DNA of 64,000 bases, from assembly GCF_013131805.1 (NCBI RefSeq), contig NZ_JABJRC010000002.1, forward strand, positions 930,001 to 994,000, given 5' to 3'. The translations under genes and the position numbers were made by a program. Under the pieces are notes generated by a model. The model searched no databases and was not told the origin of the DNA. It saw only the letters and a list, made by a program, of their open reading frames with translations. Numbering within the stretch: position 1 is the stretch's first letter; each line of letters opens with the position of its first letter. This DNA is from Kribbella sandramycini. GTDB lineage: Bacteria; Actinomycetota; Actinomycetes; Propionibacteriales; Kribbellaceae. Positions 1-8,012 of the stretch are shown here, piece by piece.

Positions 1-122
1 CCCGGACGTTCCTCGGCCAGGTCCCGGTCGCCGAGGCGATCAACGGCCTCACCCCGCGCCTCGACGTCCTGATGAGCCAGCACCAGGACAACGTCCGCCA
101 AGCCACCGCCCGGAAGGGGTGA
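1..122 (+). CDS. Sugar ABC transporter solute-binding protein, C-terminal fragment
   Basis: An open frame enters from the left edge, with the first complete codon at position 3, and stops at TGA 120-122. About 39 residues are visible, ending in a helical tail rich in Gln, Arg and Ala. This is the usual end of a family 1 sugar-binding protein. The assignment rests mainly on context: two MalF/MalG-type permeases follow directly, and in these operons the binding protein gene comes first. The lipoprotein signal and the ligand site lie outside the window. An unrelated upstream gene cannot be fully excluded. Confidence 0.6.
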   Translation, partial: RTFLGQVPVAEAINGLTPRLDVLMSQHQDNVRQATARKG

Positions 123-127
123 CGACC

Positions 128-1066
128 ATGGCCATCGACACCGCCGAACGCACGGCGACCAAGACCACCGCCCCGCAGCAGCCGGCCCCGCGTTGGCGCA
201 ACCGCGAATCACTCACCGCCTGGCTGTTCATCCTGCCCAGCCTGATCGGCTTCCTGATCTTCACCGCCGGCCCAGTGGTCGCCGCCGGCGTCATCTCCCT
301 GCTGAACTGGAACCTGTTCAGCCCGCCGCAATGGGCCGGTCTGCGCAACTTCGCCCGCCTCGGCCCGGACCCGACGTTCTGGTCCGCGCTCGGCAACACG
401 GCGTACTTCACGCTCCTCAGCGTCCCGCTCACGATCGTCGTCAGTCTCGCCCTGGCCCTGCTGCTGAACCAGGGCCTGAGACGGGTCGCCGTCTTCCGCT
501 CGCTCCTGCTGTTGCCGTACGCAACGATCACGGTGGCGGTCGCCTTCGTCTGGATCTGGCTCTACATCCCGCACGACGGCCTGGTGAACGCCGTGCTCGG
601 GCTGATCGGCATCGACGGGCCGGCCTGGCTGATCTCCGACGGGTGGGCGATGCCCGCGCTGATCCTGATGAGCGTCTGGAAGAGTTTCGGCTTCGGCATG
701 GTGGTCTTCCTGGCCGGCCTGCAGGCCATTCCGCAACAGCTCTACGAGGCGGCCCGCGTCGACGGCACCTCGCCGTGGCAGACCTTCCGCAACATCACGC
801 TGCCGATGCTCTCCCCCGCGCTGTTCTTCGTGATCGTGACGTCGATCATCGGCTCGTTCCAGGTCTTCGACCAGGCCCTGATCATGACCAACGGCGGCCC
901 GGGCACCCGGACGACGACGCTCGTCATGTACATCTACCGGACCGGCTTCGAGAACTACGACCAGGGGTACGCCGCCGCCCAGTCGCTGGTGCTGTTCGGG
1001 TTCATCGTGCTGATCACCGCCGCGCAGTTCACCTTCCAGCGAAGGTTGGTGCACTATGACAACTAA
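128..1066 (+). CDS. Sugar ABC transporter permease, MalF/UgpA type
   Basis: An inner-membrane permease of about 312 residues, one half of the channel of a carbohydrate importer. A cytoplasmic N-terminus is followed by a first membrane helix beginning near residue 27 and about six helices in all. The EAA loop (YEAARVDGTSPWQTF, then the LP pair) that docks on the ATPase is clear in the last third. I chose ATG 128 because GGAAGGGG at 112-119 sits 8 bases before it. An in-frame GTG at 119 would overlap the previous stop by 4 bases (GTGA) and is the alternative. No ATPase gene is present, as is usual where one MsiK-type ATPase serves many importers. Confidence 0.93.
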   Translation: MAIDTAERTATKTTAPQQPAPRWRNRESLTAWLFILPSLIGFLIFTAGPVVAAGVISLLNWNLFSPPQWAGLRNFARLGPDPTFWSALGNTAYFTLLSVPLTIVVSLALALLLNQGLRRVAVFRSLLLLPYATITVAVAFVWIWLYIPHDGLVNAVLGLIGIDGPAWLISDGWAMPALILMSVWKSFGFGMVVFLAGLQAIPQQLYEAARVDGTSPWQTFRNITLPMLSPALFFVIVTSIIGSFQVFDQALIMTNGGPGTRTTTLVMYIYRTGFENYDQGYAAAQSLVLFGFIVLITAAQFTFQRRLVHYDN

Positions 1067-1880
1067 TCTGAAGCACAACCTGGTCGTCTTCACCTGCTTC
1101 GTCGTCACCGCGCTGACGCTGACCCCGGTCGTGATGATGGTGCTGGTCGCCTTCCAGTCCGACACCGAGTCGATGGCCGCGACGCCGTCGTTCTGGCCGA
1201 GCAGCTGGCACCCGGAAAACCTGACCCGCGCGTTCGACCTCGTTCCACTCGGCAAATACCTGCTCAACACGATCTATTTCGCGGCCGGGACGACGCTGCT
1301 CGAAACCATCACGGCCGCGCTCGCGGCGTACGCGTTCGCCCGGCTCGACTTCCCCGGGCGAAGCTGGCTGTTCGGCGTCTACCTGGCCACGCTGATGATC
1401 CCGTCCCAGGTGACGCTGATCCCGCAGTTCGTGCTGGTCGCCAAGCTGCACGGGATCGACACCTGGCCGGGCATGATCCTGCCGCACGCGTTCACCGCGA
1501 TCGGCGTCTTCCTGCTCCGGCAGTTCTTCCTCGGCATCCCGCGGGACTACGAAGAGGCGGCCCGCCTGGACGGCGCCAATCGCTGGCAAGCCTTCGTCCG
1601 GGTGATCGTGCCGCTGGCGGTCCCGGTGATCGCGACCCTCGCGGTCTTCAAGTTCATCGGTCAGTGGAACAACCTGTTGTGGCCGCTGATCATCTCCAAC
1701 AGCGATGCGACGCGGACGGCGTCCGTCGGGCTGCAGGTCTTCCAGGACACGAACGGAACGCAGTGGAACCTGCTGCTGATGGCCGCGACCGTCACCACCG
1801 TGCCGTTGATCGTCTTGTTCTTCCTGACGCAGCGCTGGTTCGTCCGAGGTATCACGATGAGTGGGCTGGGAGGCCGCTGA
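1056..1880 (+). CDS. Sugar ABC transporter permease, MalG/UgpE type
   Basis: The partner permease, 274 residues with six predicted membrane helices, starting with a hydrophobic segment around residues 8-30. The EAA motif (EEAARLDGANRWQAF followed by VIVPLAVP) marks the ATPase contact loop. The C-terminus ends in the GITMSGLGGR-like tail typical of this subfamily. The start overlaps the preceding permease by 11 bases, which implies translational coupling and a heterodimeric channel. The substrate cannot be read from the sequence. The isomerase gene that follows at once suggests a monosaccharide or a polyol-like sugar. Confidence 0.94.
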   Translation: MTTNLKHNLVVFTCFVVTALTLTPVVMMVLVAFQSDTESMAATPSFWPSSWHPENLTRAFDLVPLGKYLLNTIYFAAGTTLLETITAALAAYAFARLDFPGRSWLFGVYLATLMIPSQVTLIPQFVLVAKLHGIDTWPGMILPHAFTAIGVFLLRQFFLGIPRDYEEAARLDGANRWQAFVRVIVPLAVPVIATLAVFKFIGQWNNLLWPLIISNSDATRTASVGLQVFQDTNGTQWNLLLMAATVTTVPLIVLFFLTQRWFVRGITMSGLGGR

Positions 1881-2663
1881 ATGAGCTACTTGTGGTCCGT
1901 CTTCACCAAGCCGTGGGCCGAGCTGCCCGGGGCCGAGCTCGGCCGGCTGGTGGCCGGGCTCGGCTTCGCCGGCGCGGAGGTGCCGGTGCGGGATTCGGCG
2001 TACGTCACGACGGCGACCGTTGAGGCGGAGCTGCCGGCCTTCGCCAAGCAGCTGCGCGCCGAGGGGGTCGAGCCGATCAGCGTGGCGAGTGACCTGTCCG
2101 AGCCGGTCTTCGCGGCCTGCGCGGAAGCGGGGGTGCCGATGATCCGGATCATGGCGCCACTCGGCGCCGACAGCTACGCCGACGCCGTCCGGCGGAATCG
2201 CGCGCAGTTGGAGGCGGCCGTCGCGCTCACGGAGCGGTACGACGTCCAGGTCGGCGTACAGCCTCATCACGGCCGGTTCGTGACGTCGACGCTCGGCGTC
2301 CTGCAGCTGCTCGACGGGCTGCCGGACCGGTTCAAGCTGGTCTGGGACGCCGCCCACGACGCCCTCGCCGGTGACGATCCGGCCGTCACGATCGAGCTGG
2401 GCGCCGACCGCCTCGGCATCGTCAACCTGAAGAACGCGCGGTACGTCCGTGCCGACGACGGTTGGAAGACGCACTTCGGCCAGGGCGATGAAGGGCTGTC
2501 CGACTGGGACGCCGTCCACGCCGCGCTTACCCGGATCGGCTTCAGCGGGCCGGTCTGCCTGACCGGTCAGTACTCCGACCTCAGCACGCCTGTCGAGGAA
2601 CGCGTCCGAAAAGATCTGCAGACGGCTGTCACATCCTGGGGCCGGCCTCCGTCGAGGGAGTGA
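1881..2663 (+). CDS. Sugar phosphate isomerase/epimerase (xylose isomerase-like TIM barrel)
   Basis: A 260-residue protein of the AP endonuclease 2 / IolE-IolH / hydroxypyruvate isomerase superfamily. It has alternating strands and helices and metal-site style segments: GVQPHHGRF near the middle, then KLVWDAAHDA and IVNLKNARYV. It starts directly after the permease stop with no gap, so it belongs to the transporter operon and probably converts the imported sugar or its oxidised derivative. In family members, conserved Glu, Asp and His bind a divalent metal. The usual Glu of strand 5 is not obvious here, because that region reads VGVQPHH, so the exact activity is open. Confidence 0.8.
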   Translation: MSYLWSVFTKPWAELPGAELGRLVAGLGFAGAEVPVRDSAYVTTATVEAELPAFAKQLRAEGVEPISVASDLSEPVFAACAEAGVPMIRIMAPLGADSYADAVRRNRAQLEAAVALTERYDVQVGVQPHHGRFVTSTLGVLQLLDGLPDRFKLVWDAAHDALAGDDPAVTIELGADRLGIVNLKNARYVRADDGWKTHFGQGDEGLSDWDAVHAALTRIGFSGPVCLTGQYSDLSTPVEERVRKDLQTAVTSWGRPPSRE

Positions 2664-2692
2664 ACACCCCCTACGGAACCAGGAGCACCACC

Positions 2693-3148
2693 ATGACCGA
2701 GCGGCTGACCAACCCCGTCGCGATCCTGCCGGACGCCATGAAGGGCATCCAGAACATCTTCAAGGCCATCCACTCCTCCGGTGCTTCGGGCACCGTGCTG
2801 GAGCTGGTGCACCTGCGGGCCAGTCAGATCAACGGCTGCGCACCCTGCGTGTACGGCGGGATCAAATCGGCGCTCAAGAACGGCGAGACCGACGAGCGCC
2901 TGCACCAGGTCGTCGCCTGGCGGGACACCGACCTCTTCACCGACGCCGAACGCGCCGCGCTCGCGCTGACCGAGGAGGCGACCCGGATCGCCGACCGTCC
3001 GGAGGCCGTCGCCGATCCGACCTGGGCAGCCGCCGCCGAGCACTTCGACGAGCGCGAACTGTCCGCGATCATCCTGATGATCGGCCTGACCAACATGTTC
3101 AACCGCATCAACGCAACCACCCGCGCCAAGGCCGGTGCCACCTGGTGA
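2693..3148 (+). CDS. Carboxymuconolactone decarboxylase / AhpD-like protein
   Basis: A small helical protein of 151 residues in the CMD/AhpD family, whose members reduce peroxides through a CxxC pair. Cys49 and Cys52 lie in QINGCAPCVYGG. The His normally four residues after the second Cys (CxxCxxxH) is Gly56 here, so classic AhpD proton relay is doubtful. The start is ATG 2693 with AGGAG at 2679-2683. A GTG at 2660 overlapping the previous stop is less likely because it lacks that site. The gene ends about 25 bases before a YCII-like gene, and the two may be cotranscribed. The same fold is used by carboxymuconolactone decarboxylases, but pathway genes for that are not present. Confidence 0.85.
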   Translation: MTERLTNPVAILPDAMKGIQNIFKAIHSSGASGTVLELVHLRASQINGCAPCVYGGIKSALKNGETDERLHQVVAWRDTDLFTDAERAALALTEEATRIADRPEAVADPTWAAAAEHFDERELSAIILMIGLTNMFNRINATTRAKAGATW

Positions 3149-3173
3149 CGCCGGACTGCGTAACCTGCGGCAG

Positions 3174-3527
3174 ATGAAGTACATGCTGCTCATCTACGGC
3201 AACGACGAGACGTGGGCCCAGATGGAGGCCGTGGGAATGGACGCCGTGTACGCACGGCATCGGGAGCTGGTCGCCGAACTGGAGGCGACAGGTGAGTTGG
3301 TGGCGACGCAGGGCCTGACCACTGTGGATGCACGCGTGGTCAGGGTGCAGGGCGGCGTGCCGGTGGTGACCGACGGGCCGTTCACGGAGGCCAAGGAGCT
3401 CTTGGCCGGGTACTACCTGGTCGACTGCTCGCGGGAGCGGGCGGTGGAGCTCGCCGCGAGGTTGCCCGAGGCGGTCTGGTCACCGATCGAGGTGCGAGCG
3501 GTGATGGACGAAGCGATTCCGGAATGA
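3174..3527 (+). CDS. YCII-related (DGPF) domain protein
   Basis: A protein of about 117 residues beginning MKYMLLIYGNDETW, the hallmark N-terminus of actinobacterial YCII/DGPF proteins. The VTDGPFTEAKELLAGYYLVDC segment, which names the family, is also present. YCII is a ferredoxin-like dimeric fold with a presumed His-Asp active site; its physiological role is mostly unknown. These genes usually precede an ECF sigma factor gene of the SigJ/Sig41 type, but none follows here. ATG 3174 was chosen over an upstream GTG because family members start exactly at this MKYM. Confidence 0.88.
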   Translation: MKYMLLIYGNDETWAQMEAVGMDAVYARHRELVAELEATGELVATQGLTTVDARVVRVQGGVPVVTDGPFTEAKELLAGYYLVDCSRERAVELAARLPEAVWSPIEVRAVMDEAIPE

Positions 3528-3546
3528 GCGGCTTCGGCAGGGACTT

Positions 3547-3582
3547 GCCGGCCTCAGCTCGGCGTTGGGACCTGAGACCGGC
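3547..3582. terminator. Possible stem-loop after the YCII gene
   Basis: Arms GCCGGCCTCAG (3547-3557) and CTGAGACCGGC (3572-3582) pair over 11 positions with one mismatch on the plus strand, which is a G-U wobble on the minus strand. The hairpin starts 19 bases after the YCII stop. There is no run of T, so this is at best a weak or factor-assisted terminator. Confidence 0.3.
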
Positions 3583-4165
3583 GAGTCACTGATTCAGCCC
3601 AGCGTGGTGGACCGGGGTTTCCAGTTGGGATCTGTCGACACGAGAGTGACCCCACCTGAGTGGGACTCGTCACCCCAACCCCGGCCACCCTGGACGAACA
3701 CGGTCGCGCCTCGCTCGGGCGCCGCGGCGCCGTCGTCGAGTCGCAGCGTGGTGGTCAGGCCGCTACTGAGCCTGAGCAGGGCCACGCGTCGCGGGCGCAC
3801 CGACGGGATCGACGAGGTCACCTCGTGGATGCCGGTGCAGACCGCTGGTTGGATCGAAGCCCGTCCGAGTCCTCCGTTGCCGTGACTCCTCACATCACGG
3901 CACTGCTCGGCGAGCCTTGTCATCGCTGACACGGATCCCCCTTCTTGTCGTTACAACCCCCGAGTGACGGATGGCGCGGCCCCGCGATTTCGCGCACGGC
4001 CGCACACTCCCCCGTCCTTCCCGCACCCGGAAACGACGCGGAAGTGATCCGTGAAGCCTCGCTGAGAGTGACGACGTTTTCAAGGGATGGTGACAGGTTT
4101 CCCAGGTTCCGGGACCACTGTCCACACAGAGGAATCACTGCGCCATCACGTAATCGTTCAAATAC
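3583..4165. other. Gene-free convergent region
   Basis: About 580 bases lie between the plus-strand YCII gene and the 3' end of the minus-strand ABC operon. Open frames exist on both strands (minus about 3594-3932; plus about 3565-3885), but neither encodes a family I recognise and neither has a clear ribosome site. A degraded gene is possible. I see no RNA gene or repeat. Confidence 0.4.
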
Positions 4166-5047
4166 TCACTGCCCACCAAATCCTGTGGTAGCGATGCCCT
4201 TGATGATCTGGCGCTGGAAGAACAGGAACACCAGCACGAGTGGAAGCGCTGCCAGGATCGCCGAGGCCATGTTCTGCGCGTACTGCAGGCCGTAGGCGCT
4301 CTTCACAGTCTGCAATCCGACCGGCAGCGTCATCAGATCGGCGTCGGTGGTCACGATGAACGGCCAGAGGAAGTTGTTCCACGCACCGATGAAGACGAAG
4401 ATCGCCACCGCCGCGAGGATCGGGCGTGACAAAGGCAACACGATCGACCAGAACACCCGCAGCCGGTTCGCGCCGTCCACCCGGGCGGCGTCCTCGAGCT
4501 CGATCGGGATCTGATCGAAGAACCGCTTGAGAATCAGCACCATCGCGGGTGCGAAGGCCTGCGGCAGGATGATGCCCCAGTAGGTGTCGACCAGGTTGAA
4601 GCTCAGCATCTGCCGGAACAACGGCACGATCAGCAGCTGCGGCGGGATGATGATCGCGGCAATGATCGCCGCGTACAGCCAGCGCCGTCCGGTGAAGCCG
4701 ATTCGCGAAAACGCATAGCCGGCCAGCGCGGACGTCGCCACCGTGAGCAGCGTGATCGCGACCGAGGTCAGCAAGCTGTTCCACGCCCAGGCCGGGATGT
4801 CGCCGGCCGCGAGCACCTTGCGGTAGGCATCGAAGCCGAGCCCGTCCGGCGGATTCAGGCTGATCGACGAGGCCCCGGCGTCCGCTTCACTCTTCAACGA
4901 CGTCAGCACCGCCCACGCGAACGGCACCAGCCAGGTCGCGGCCAGCACCGCGAGCACCAGCAGGGCAACCATCCGCGACACACTCCACGGGTTCTCCCCG
5001 GGCTTGTACCCGCGCTTGATCCCACGCGACAACGTGTACGTACTCAT
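4166..5047 (-). CDS. Sugar ABC transporter permease, MalG type
   Basis: A permease of 293 residues with six predicted helices. The first helix (residues 27-50) follows a basic cytoplasmic N-terminus. The EAA loop reads LEDAARVDGANRLRVF followed by IVLPLSRP. The C-terminus is KGIATTGFGGQ, typical of MalG/AraQ-like subunits. It is the last gene of a three-gene minus-strand operon, with the binding protein first, then the MalF-type permease. The 63-base gap to the previous gene holds an inverted repeat. No ATPase gene is linked. The substrate is not deducible. Confidence 0.93.
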   Translation of the reverse strand: MSTYTLSRGIKRGYKPGENPWSVSRMVALLVLAVLAATWLVPFAWAVLTSLKSEADAGASSISLNPPDGLGFDAYRKVLAAGDIPAWAWNSLLTSVAITLLTVATSALAGYAFSRIGFTGRRWLYAAIIAAIIIPPQLLIVPLFRQMLSFNLVDTYWGIILPQAFAPAMVLILKRFFDQIPIELEDAARVDGANRLRVFWSIVLPLSRPILAAVAIFVFIGAWNNFLWPFIVTTDADLMTLPVGLQTVKSAYGLQYAQNMASAILAALPLVLVFLFFQRQIIKGIATTGFGGQ

Positions 5048-5101
5048 CGTCGTCCTCGCTTCGCTGCGGGCGCCGATGAGCGGAGCTCGCTGTGTTTGAT
5101 G

Positions 5102-5124
5102 ATGAACTCGCTACGCTCGTTCAT
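5102..5124. repeat. Inverted repeat at the junction of two permease genes
   Basis: ATGAAC (5102-5107) and GTTCAT (5119-5124) form inverted arms around an 11-base centre of the GAGCGTAGCGA type. The stop codon of the upstream minus-strand permease (5111-5113) lies inside the loop. The GAACGAGCG motif also echoes nearby sequence at 5053-5090. It may stabilise or pause the mRNA between the two permeases. Confidence 0.4.
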
Positions 5125-6007
5125 GTGCGCTCCGATTGCGGTTGATCAGCTTGTACTGCGCGAGCGAGACCAGCACGATGATCGCGAAGAACAGGTACGA
5201 GATGGCCGACGAGTAGCCGAACCGGTAACCTGTGAAGCCGGATTCGTAGATGTACTGGACGATCGAGCGGGTCGAGCCGGCCGGGCCGCCGTTGGTCAGC
5301 ATGTAGATCTGGTCGAAGACCTTCAGTGACGCGAGTACCTGCAACGTCAGGATCAGCCCCGTCGTCGGCGCGAGCTGCGGGATCACGATCGCGAACAGCT
5401 GCCGCCACTTGCCGGCGCCGTCGATCGCCGCCGCCTCGAACTGCTGCTCGGGGATGTTCTGCAGCGCCGCCAGGTACAGCAGGAAGTTGAACCCGATCGT
5501 CCACCACAGCGTGGTGACGACGACCGAGATCATCGCGACGTTCGGATCCTGCAGCCAGGCGACCGGAGCGATGCCGAACTCGGCGAGGACGCCGTTGATC
5601 AGCCCCAGCTTCGGGTTGTACATCCACGACCAGAACATCACGACCACGGTCGAGGCGAGCAGGTACGGCAGGAAGAACGACAGCCGCCACAGCCAGCGCC
5701 CCGGCAGCCCGAGGTTCACCAGCAGGGCGAGCGCCAGGGACAGCACGACGAGCGGCACGGTGCTCAACAGCGTGAACCACAACGTGTTGCCGAGCGAGCG
5801 CCACATGTCCGGGTCGGTCAGCGCCTCGGCGTAGTTCGCGAAGCCGAGCAGCTCACCGCCCTTACCGGTCAGCGTCTCGCCGGTGAAACTCAGATACAGG
5901 CCGTAGATCGCCGGGACGACGAGGAACAGCACGAACAGGACGGCGAACGGCGCCGCGAACGCCCAGCCCGTGAGGCTCTCGTTCCGCCGGCCGAGGGGGG
6001 TCGACAT
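5111..6007 (-). CDS. Sugar ABC transporter permease, MalF/UgpA type
   Basis: A 298-residue inner-membrane permease. The N-terminal RRNESLTGWAF precedes the first helix. The EAA motif FEAAAIDGAGKWRQLF, then IVIPQLAP, is followed by the family segment YMLTNGGPAGSTR. The start ATG 6007 has a strong GGAGG-type ribosome site just upstream. It lies 12 bases behind the binding-protein gene, so the two are cotranscribed. Together with the 4166-5047 product it forms the membrane channel of a second sugar importer. Confidence 0.94.
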   Translation of the reverse strand: MSTPLGRRNESLTGWAFAAPFAVLFVLFLVVPAIYGLYLSFTGETLTGKGGELLGFANYAEALTDPDMWRSLGNTLWFTLLSTVPLVVLSLALALLVNLGLPGRWLWRLSFFLPYLLASTVVVMFWSWMYNPKLGLINGVLAEFGIAPVAWLQDPNVAMISVVVTTLWWTIGFNFLLYLAALQNIPEQQFEAAAIDGAGKWRQLFAIVIPQLAPTTGLILTLQVLASLKVFDQIYMLTNGGPAGSTRSIVQYIYESGFTGYRFGYSSAISYLFFAIIVLVSLAQYKLINRNRSAHERA

Positions 6008-6019
6008 CTCCTGGCCTCC

Positions 6020-7321
6020 TTAGACCGGTTGCGGACGATCGAGCAGCACGTTCAGCCGCTTCACGAAACCTTCGAACCCCGCAGCCGGATCGCCGCTGCC
6101 GAGGAACACGTTCTGGACGTTCTCCGCGAAGTACCGATGGAAGTCACTGCCGGCCCCGCCGAACCACGCGTCGGGGTCGTAGTTCACGTACGCCGGAATC
6201 CCGGCGTAGTTCGACTGCGGCTTCAGCGCCTGGTACTCCGCGCTCTGCACGACCGGCTGGTACGCCGGGATGTGGCCCGCACCGGCCCATTTGACCGACC
6301 GCTTCAACACCTCGGCGACCAGCTGGTACGTATGCCGCCGCCGCTCCGGATCGACATTCGCCTGCCGCGGCAACACGAACGTGTGGGAATCGGCGTACGC
6401 CGCATCGGTACCGAACAACGTTGGAATGGGACGCGCGTCGAACGGCAGCTTGGAATCCTTGAGCACCGGCAGCTCCCAGACGCCGCCGAAGAACAGGCCG
6501 CTCTCACCGTGCAGAAATTCGCTCGTCGCTGTTCCACCGTCGCCGGCTTTCGTGGCGATCGTGTCGTCCAGCAACGACTGAACGAATTTCAGCGCCTTGA
6601 CCGCGGCCGCCTCGTCGACCTGGGCCTGCTGCCCCGGCACGAGTTTCATCTCCGCGTTCTGCTGGCGGTAGAGCGTGTAGAACAGCCGCCACATCTGCGA
6701 GCCGTCACCGAGATACCCGTACGACAGCCCGTGCTTACCGGTCACCTTCTGCAGTTTGAGCGCGACCTCGGTGAACTCCTCGGGCGACTTCATCGTCTGC
6801 AGCGCGTCCGTGACACCGGCCTTCTGAGCGTGGTCGGTGTTGTAGTAGAGGACGAACGGGTGCGTGTCGAGCGCGATCGAGTACAGCTTCCCGTCGTACC
6901 GGCCCTTCTGCCAGACCAGCGGCGGGAAGTCGCGCTCGTGGACGCCGACCTCGGCCAGCAGCTCCAGATCCCACGGCTCCAGCAGGCCGCCGGGCGCGTA
7001 GCCCGCGATCCGCGACGCATGCATGATCGCCAGATCCGGCGCGCGGCCGCCGGCCGAGGCCATCGCCAGCTTGGTGTAGTACGGCGGGCCCCACGCGAGC
7101 ACGGTCTGCGTCGCGCGGAAGCCGAGGCCGAGACCGTTGACGGCGTCCACCAGGCCGGCCATCACGATCCCGTCGCCACCGGTCATCAGGTGCCAATAGC
7201 TCAGGTCGGTGGCCGATCGGGACGCACCGGGCGCACAGCCCAGCAGCAGGCCGCCGCCGGCGATCGCCGCCGCCGAACCGAGCAGCCGGCGCCGGGAGAA
7301 CTGCCGTTCCAACGCACTCAT
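6020..7321 (-). CDS. Sugar ABC transporter solute-binding lipoprotein
   Basis: A family 1 extracellular binding protein of 433 residues. The N-terminus carries a twin-arginine-like SRRRLLG followed by a hydrophobic stretch and the lipobox LLLGC, giving lipid attachment at Cys29. The body shows the usual two-lobed layout, with SYWHLMTGG at the first strand and FVLPRQANVDPER near the C-terminal lobe. Captured ligand is handed to the two permeases encoded downstream. This is the first gene of the operon. A possible operator lies at 7349-7368. The ligand is unknown. Confidence 0.92.
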   Translation of the reverse strand: MSALERQFSRRRLLGSAAAIAGGGLLLGCAPGASRSATDLSYWHLMTGGDGIVMAGLVDAVNGLGLGFRATQTVLAWGPPYYTKLAMASAGGRAPDLAIMHASRIAGYAPGGLLEPWDLELLAEVGVHERDFPPLVWQKGRYDGKLYSIALDTHPFVLYYNTDHAQKAGVTDALQTMKSPEEFTEVALKLQKVTGKHGLSYGYLGDGSQMWRLFYTLYRQQNAEMKLVPGQQAQVDEAAAVKALKFVQSLLDDTIATKAGDGGTATSEFLHGESGLFFGGVWELPVLKDSKLPFDARPIPTLFGTDAAYADSHTFVLPRQANVDPERRRHTYQLVAEVLKRSVKWAGAGHIPAYQPVVQSAEYQALKPQSNYAGIPAYVNYDPDAWFGGAGSDFHRYFAENVQNVFLGSGDPAAGFEGFVKRLNVLLDRPQPV

Positions 7322-7348
7322 CCATGTCTCCTTCGCAGGGCACCTGAA

Positions 7349-7368
7349 GGATTACATCGTTAGAATCC
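7349..7368. promoter_or_regulatory. Imperfect palindrome upstream of the sugar ABC operon
   Basis: GGATTACATCGTTAGAATCC is an inverted repeat with outer arms GGATT/AATCC and a central CG, 28 bases before the binding-protein ATG. On the minus strand a TTGTCA element lies close upstream. This is the size and place of a LacI-family operator, but the match is imperfect. Confidence 0.3.
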
Positions 7369-7427
7369 GTTGACAAGAGAAACCTGTTTGTTTTTGAAGG
7401 AAAGTGTCGATCCGTGAGCAGGGGCGA

Positions 7428-7985
7428 CTACGCACGGAGCGGACGCAGCGCCCGCCCCCAGGCGACGACCTGATCCAGCATCGCGATGGCCGCGCCTTCC
7501 TGCTCGGGCGCGGGAGTCAGGGCGCTGAAGTTCTCGAAGTCGGTGAACAGCGACAGGCTCACCTGAGCACGCACGTCCGCGACCTGTAGCTCGCCCATGA
7601 CCAGCCGCAGTTGCTCCACCGCCCGACTGCCGCCGTTGCTGCCGTAGCTCACGAATCCGGCCGCCTTGTTGTTCCACTCGGCGTACAGGAAGTCGATGGC
7701 GTTCTTCAAGGCGCCGGGAATCGAGTGGTTGTACTCAGGCGTCACGAACACGTAGGCGTCGAAGGCGGCGATCGTCGAAGCCCAGGCGCGAGTGTGGGGT
7801 CGGCTGTACTGGCCCAACGCCGCAGGCATTGGCTCATCCAGGAGCGGGAGGTCGTAGTCCTTCAGGTCCACCAGCTCGAATTCGGCGTCGAGGCGCTTCG
7901 CAGCGAGGTTATGGATCCAGTGCCCCACAGCCTCCCCGTTGCGCCCTGGGCGGGTACTGCCGATGACAATTGCCACTCTGATCAA
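7428..7985 (-). CDS. NAD(P)H-dependent FMN reductase family protein
   Basis: A 185-residue flavodoxin-like protein. The FMN phosphate loop reads GSTRPGRNGEAVGHW at residues 9-23. The second flavin segment, PEYNHSIPGALKNAIDFL, is the family signature of NADPH-dependent FMN/quinone/azo reductases. The start appears to be TTG 7985 (MIRVAIVIG); a GTG three codons later is possible. It begins 27 bases after the exporter gene stop, so the two are likely one transcript. The pair suggests a response to a redox-active or quinone-like toxic compound. Confidence 0.9.
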   Translation of the reverse strand: MIRVAIVIGSTRPGRNGEAVGHWIHNLAAKRLDAEFELVDLKDYDLPLLDEPMPAALGQYSRPHTRAWASTIAAFDAYVFVTPEYNHSIPGALKNAIDFLYAEWNNKAAGFVSYGSNGGSRAVEQLRLVMGELQVADVRAQVSLSLFTDFENFSALTPAPEQEGAAIAMLDQVVAWGRALRPLRA

Positions 7986-8012
7986 GGGTCGCTGCTCTTT
8001 CGATCGGTTGGG

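Noticed and set aside
3594..3932. 112-codon minus-strand frame in the gene-free region
   Set aside because: No recognised domain, no ribosome site and a competing frame on the other strand; left as undetermined.
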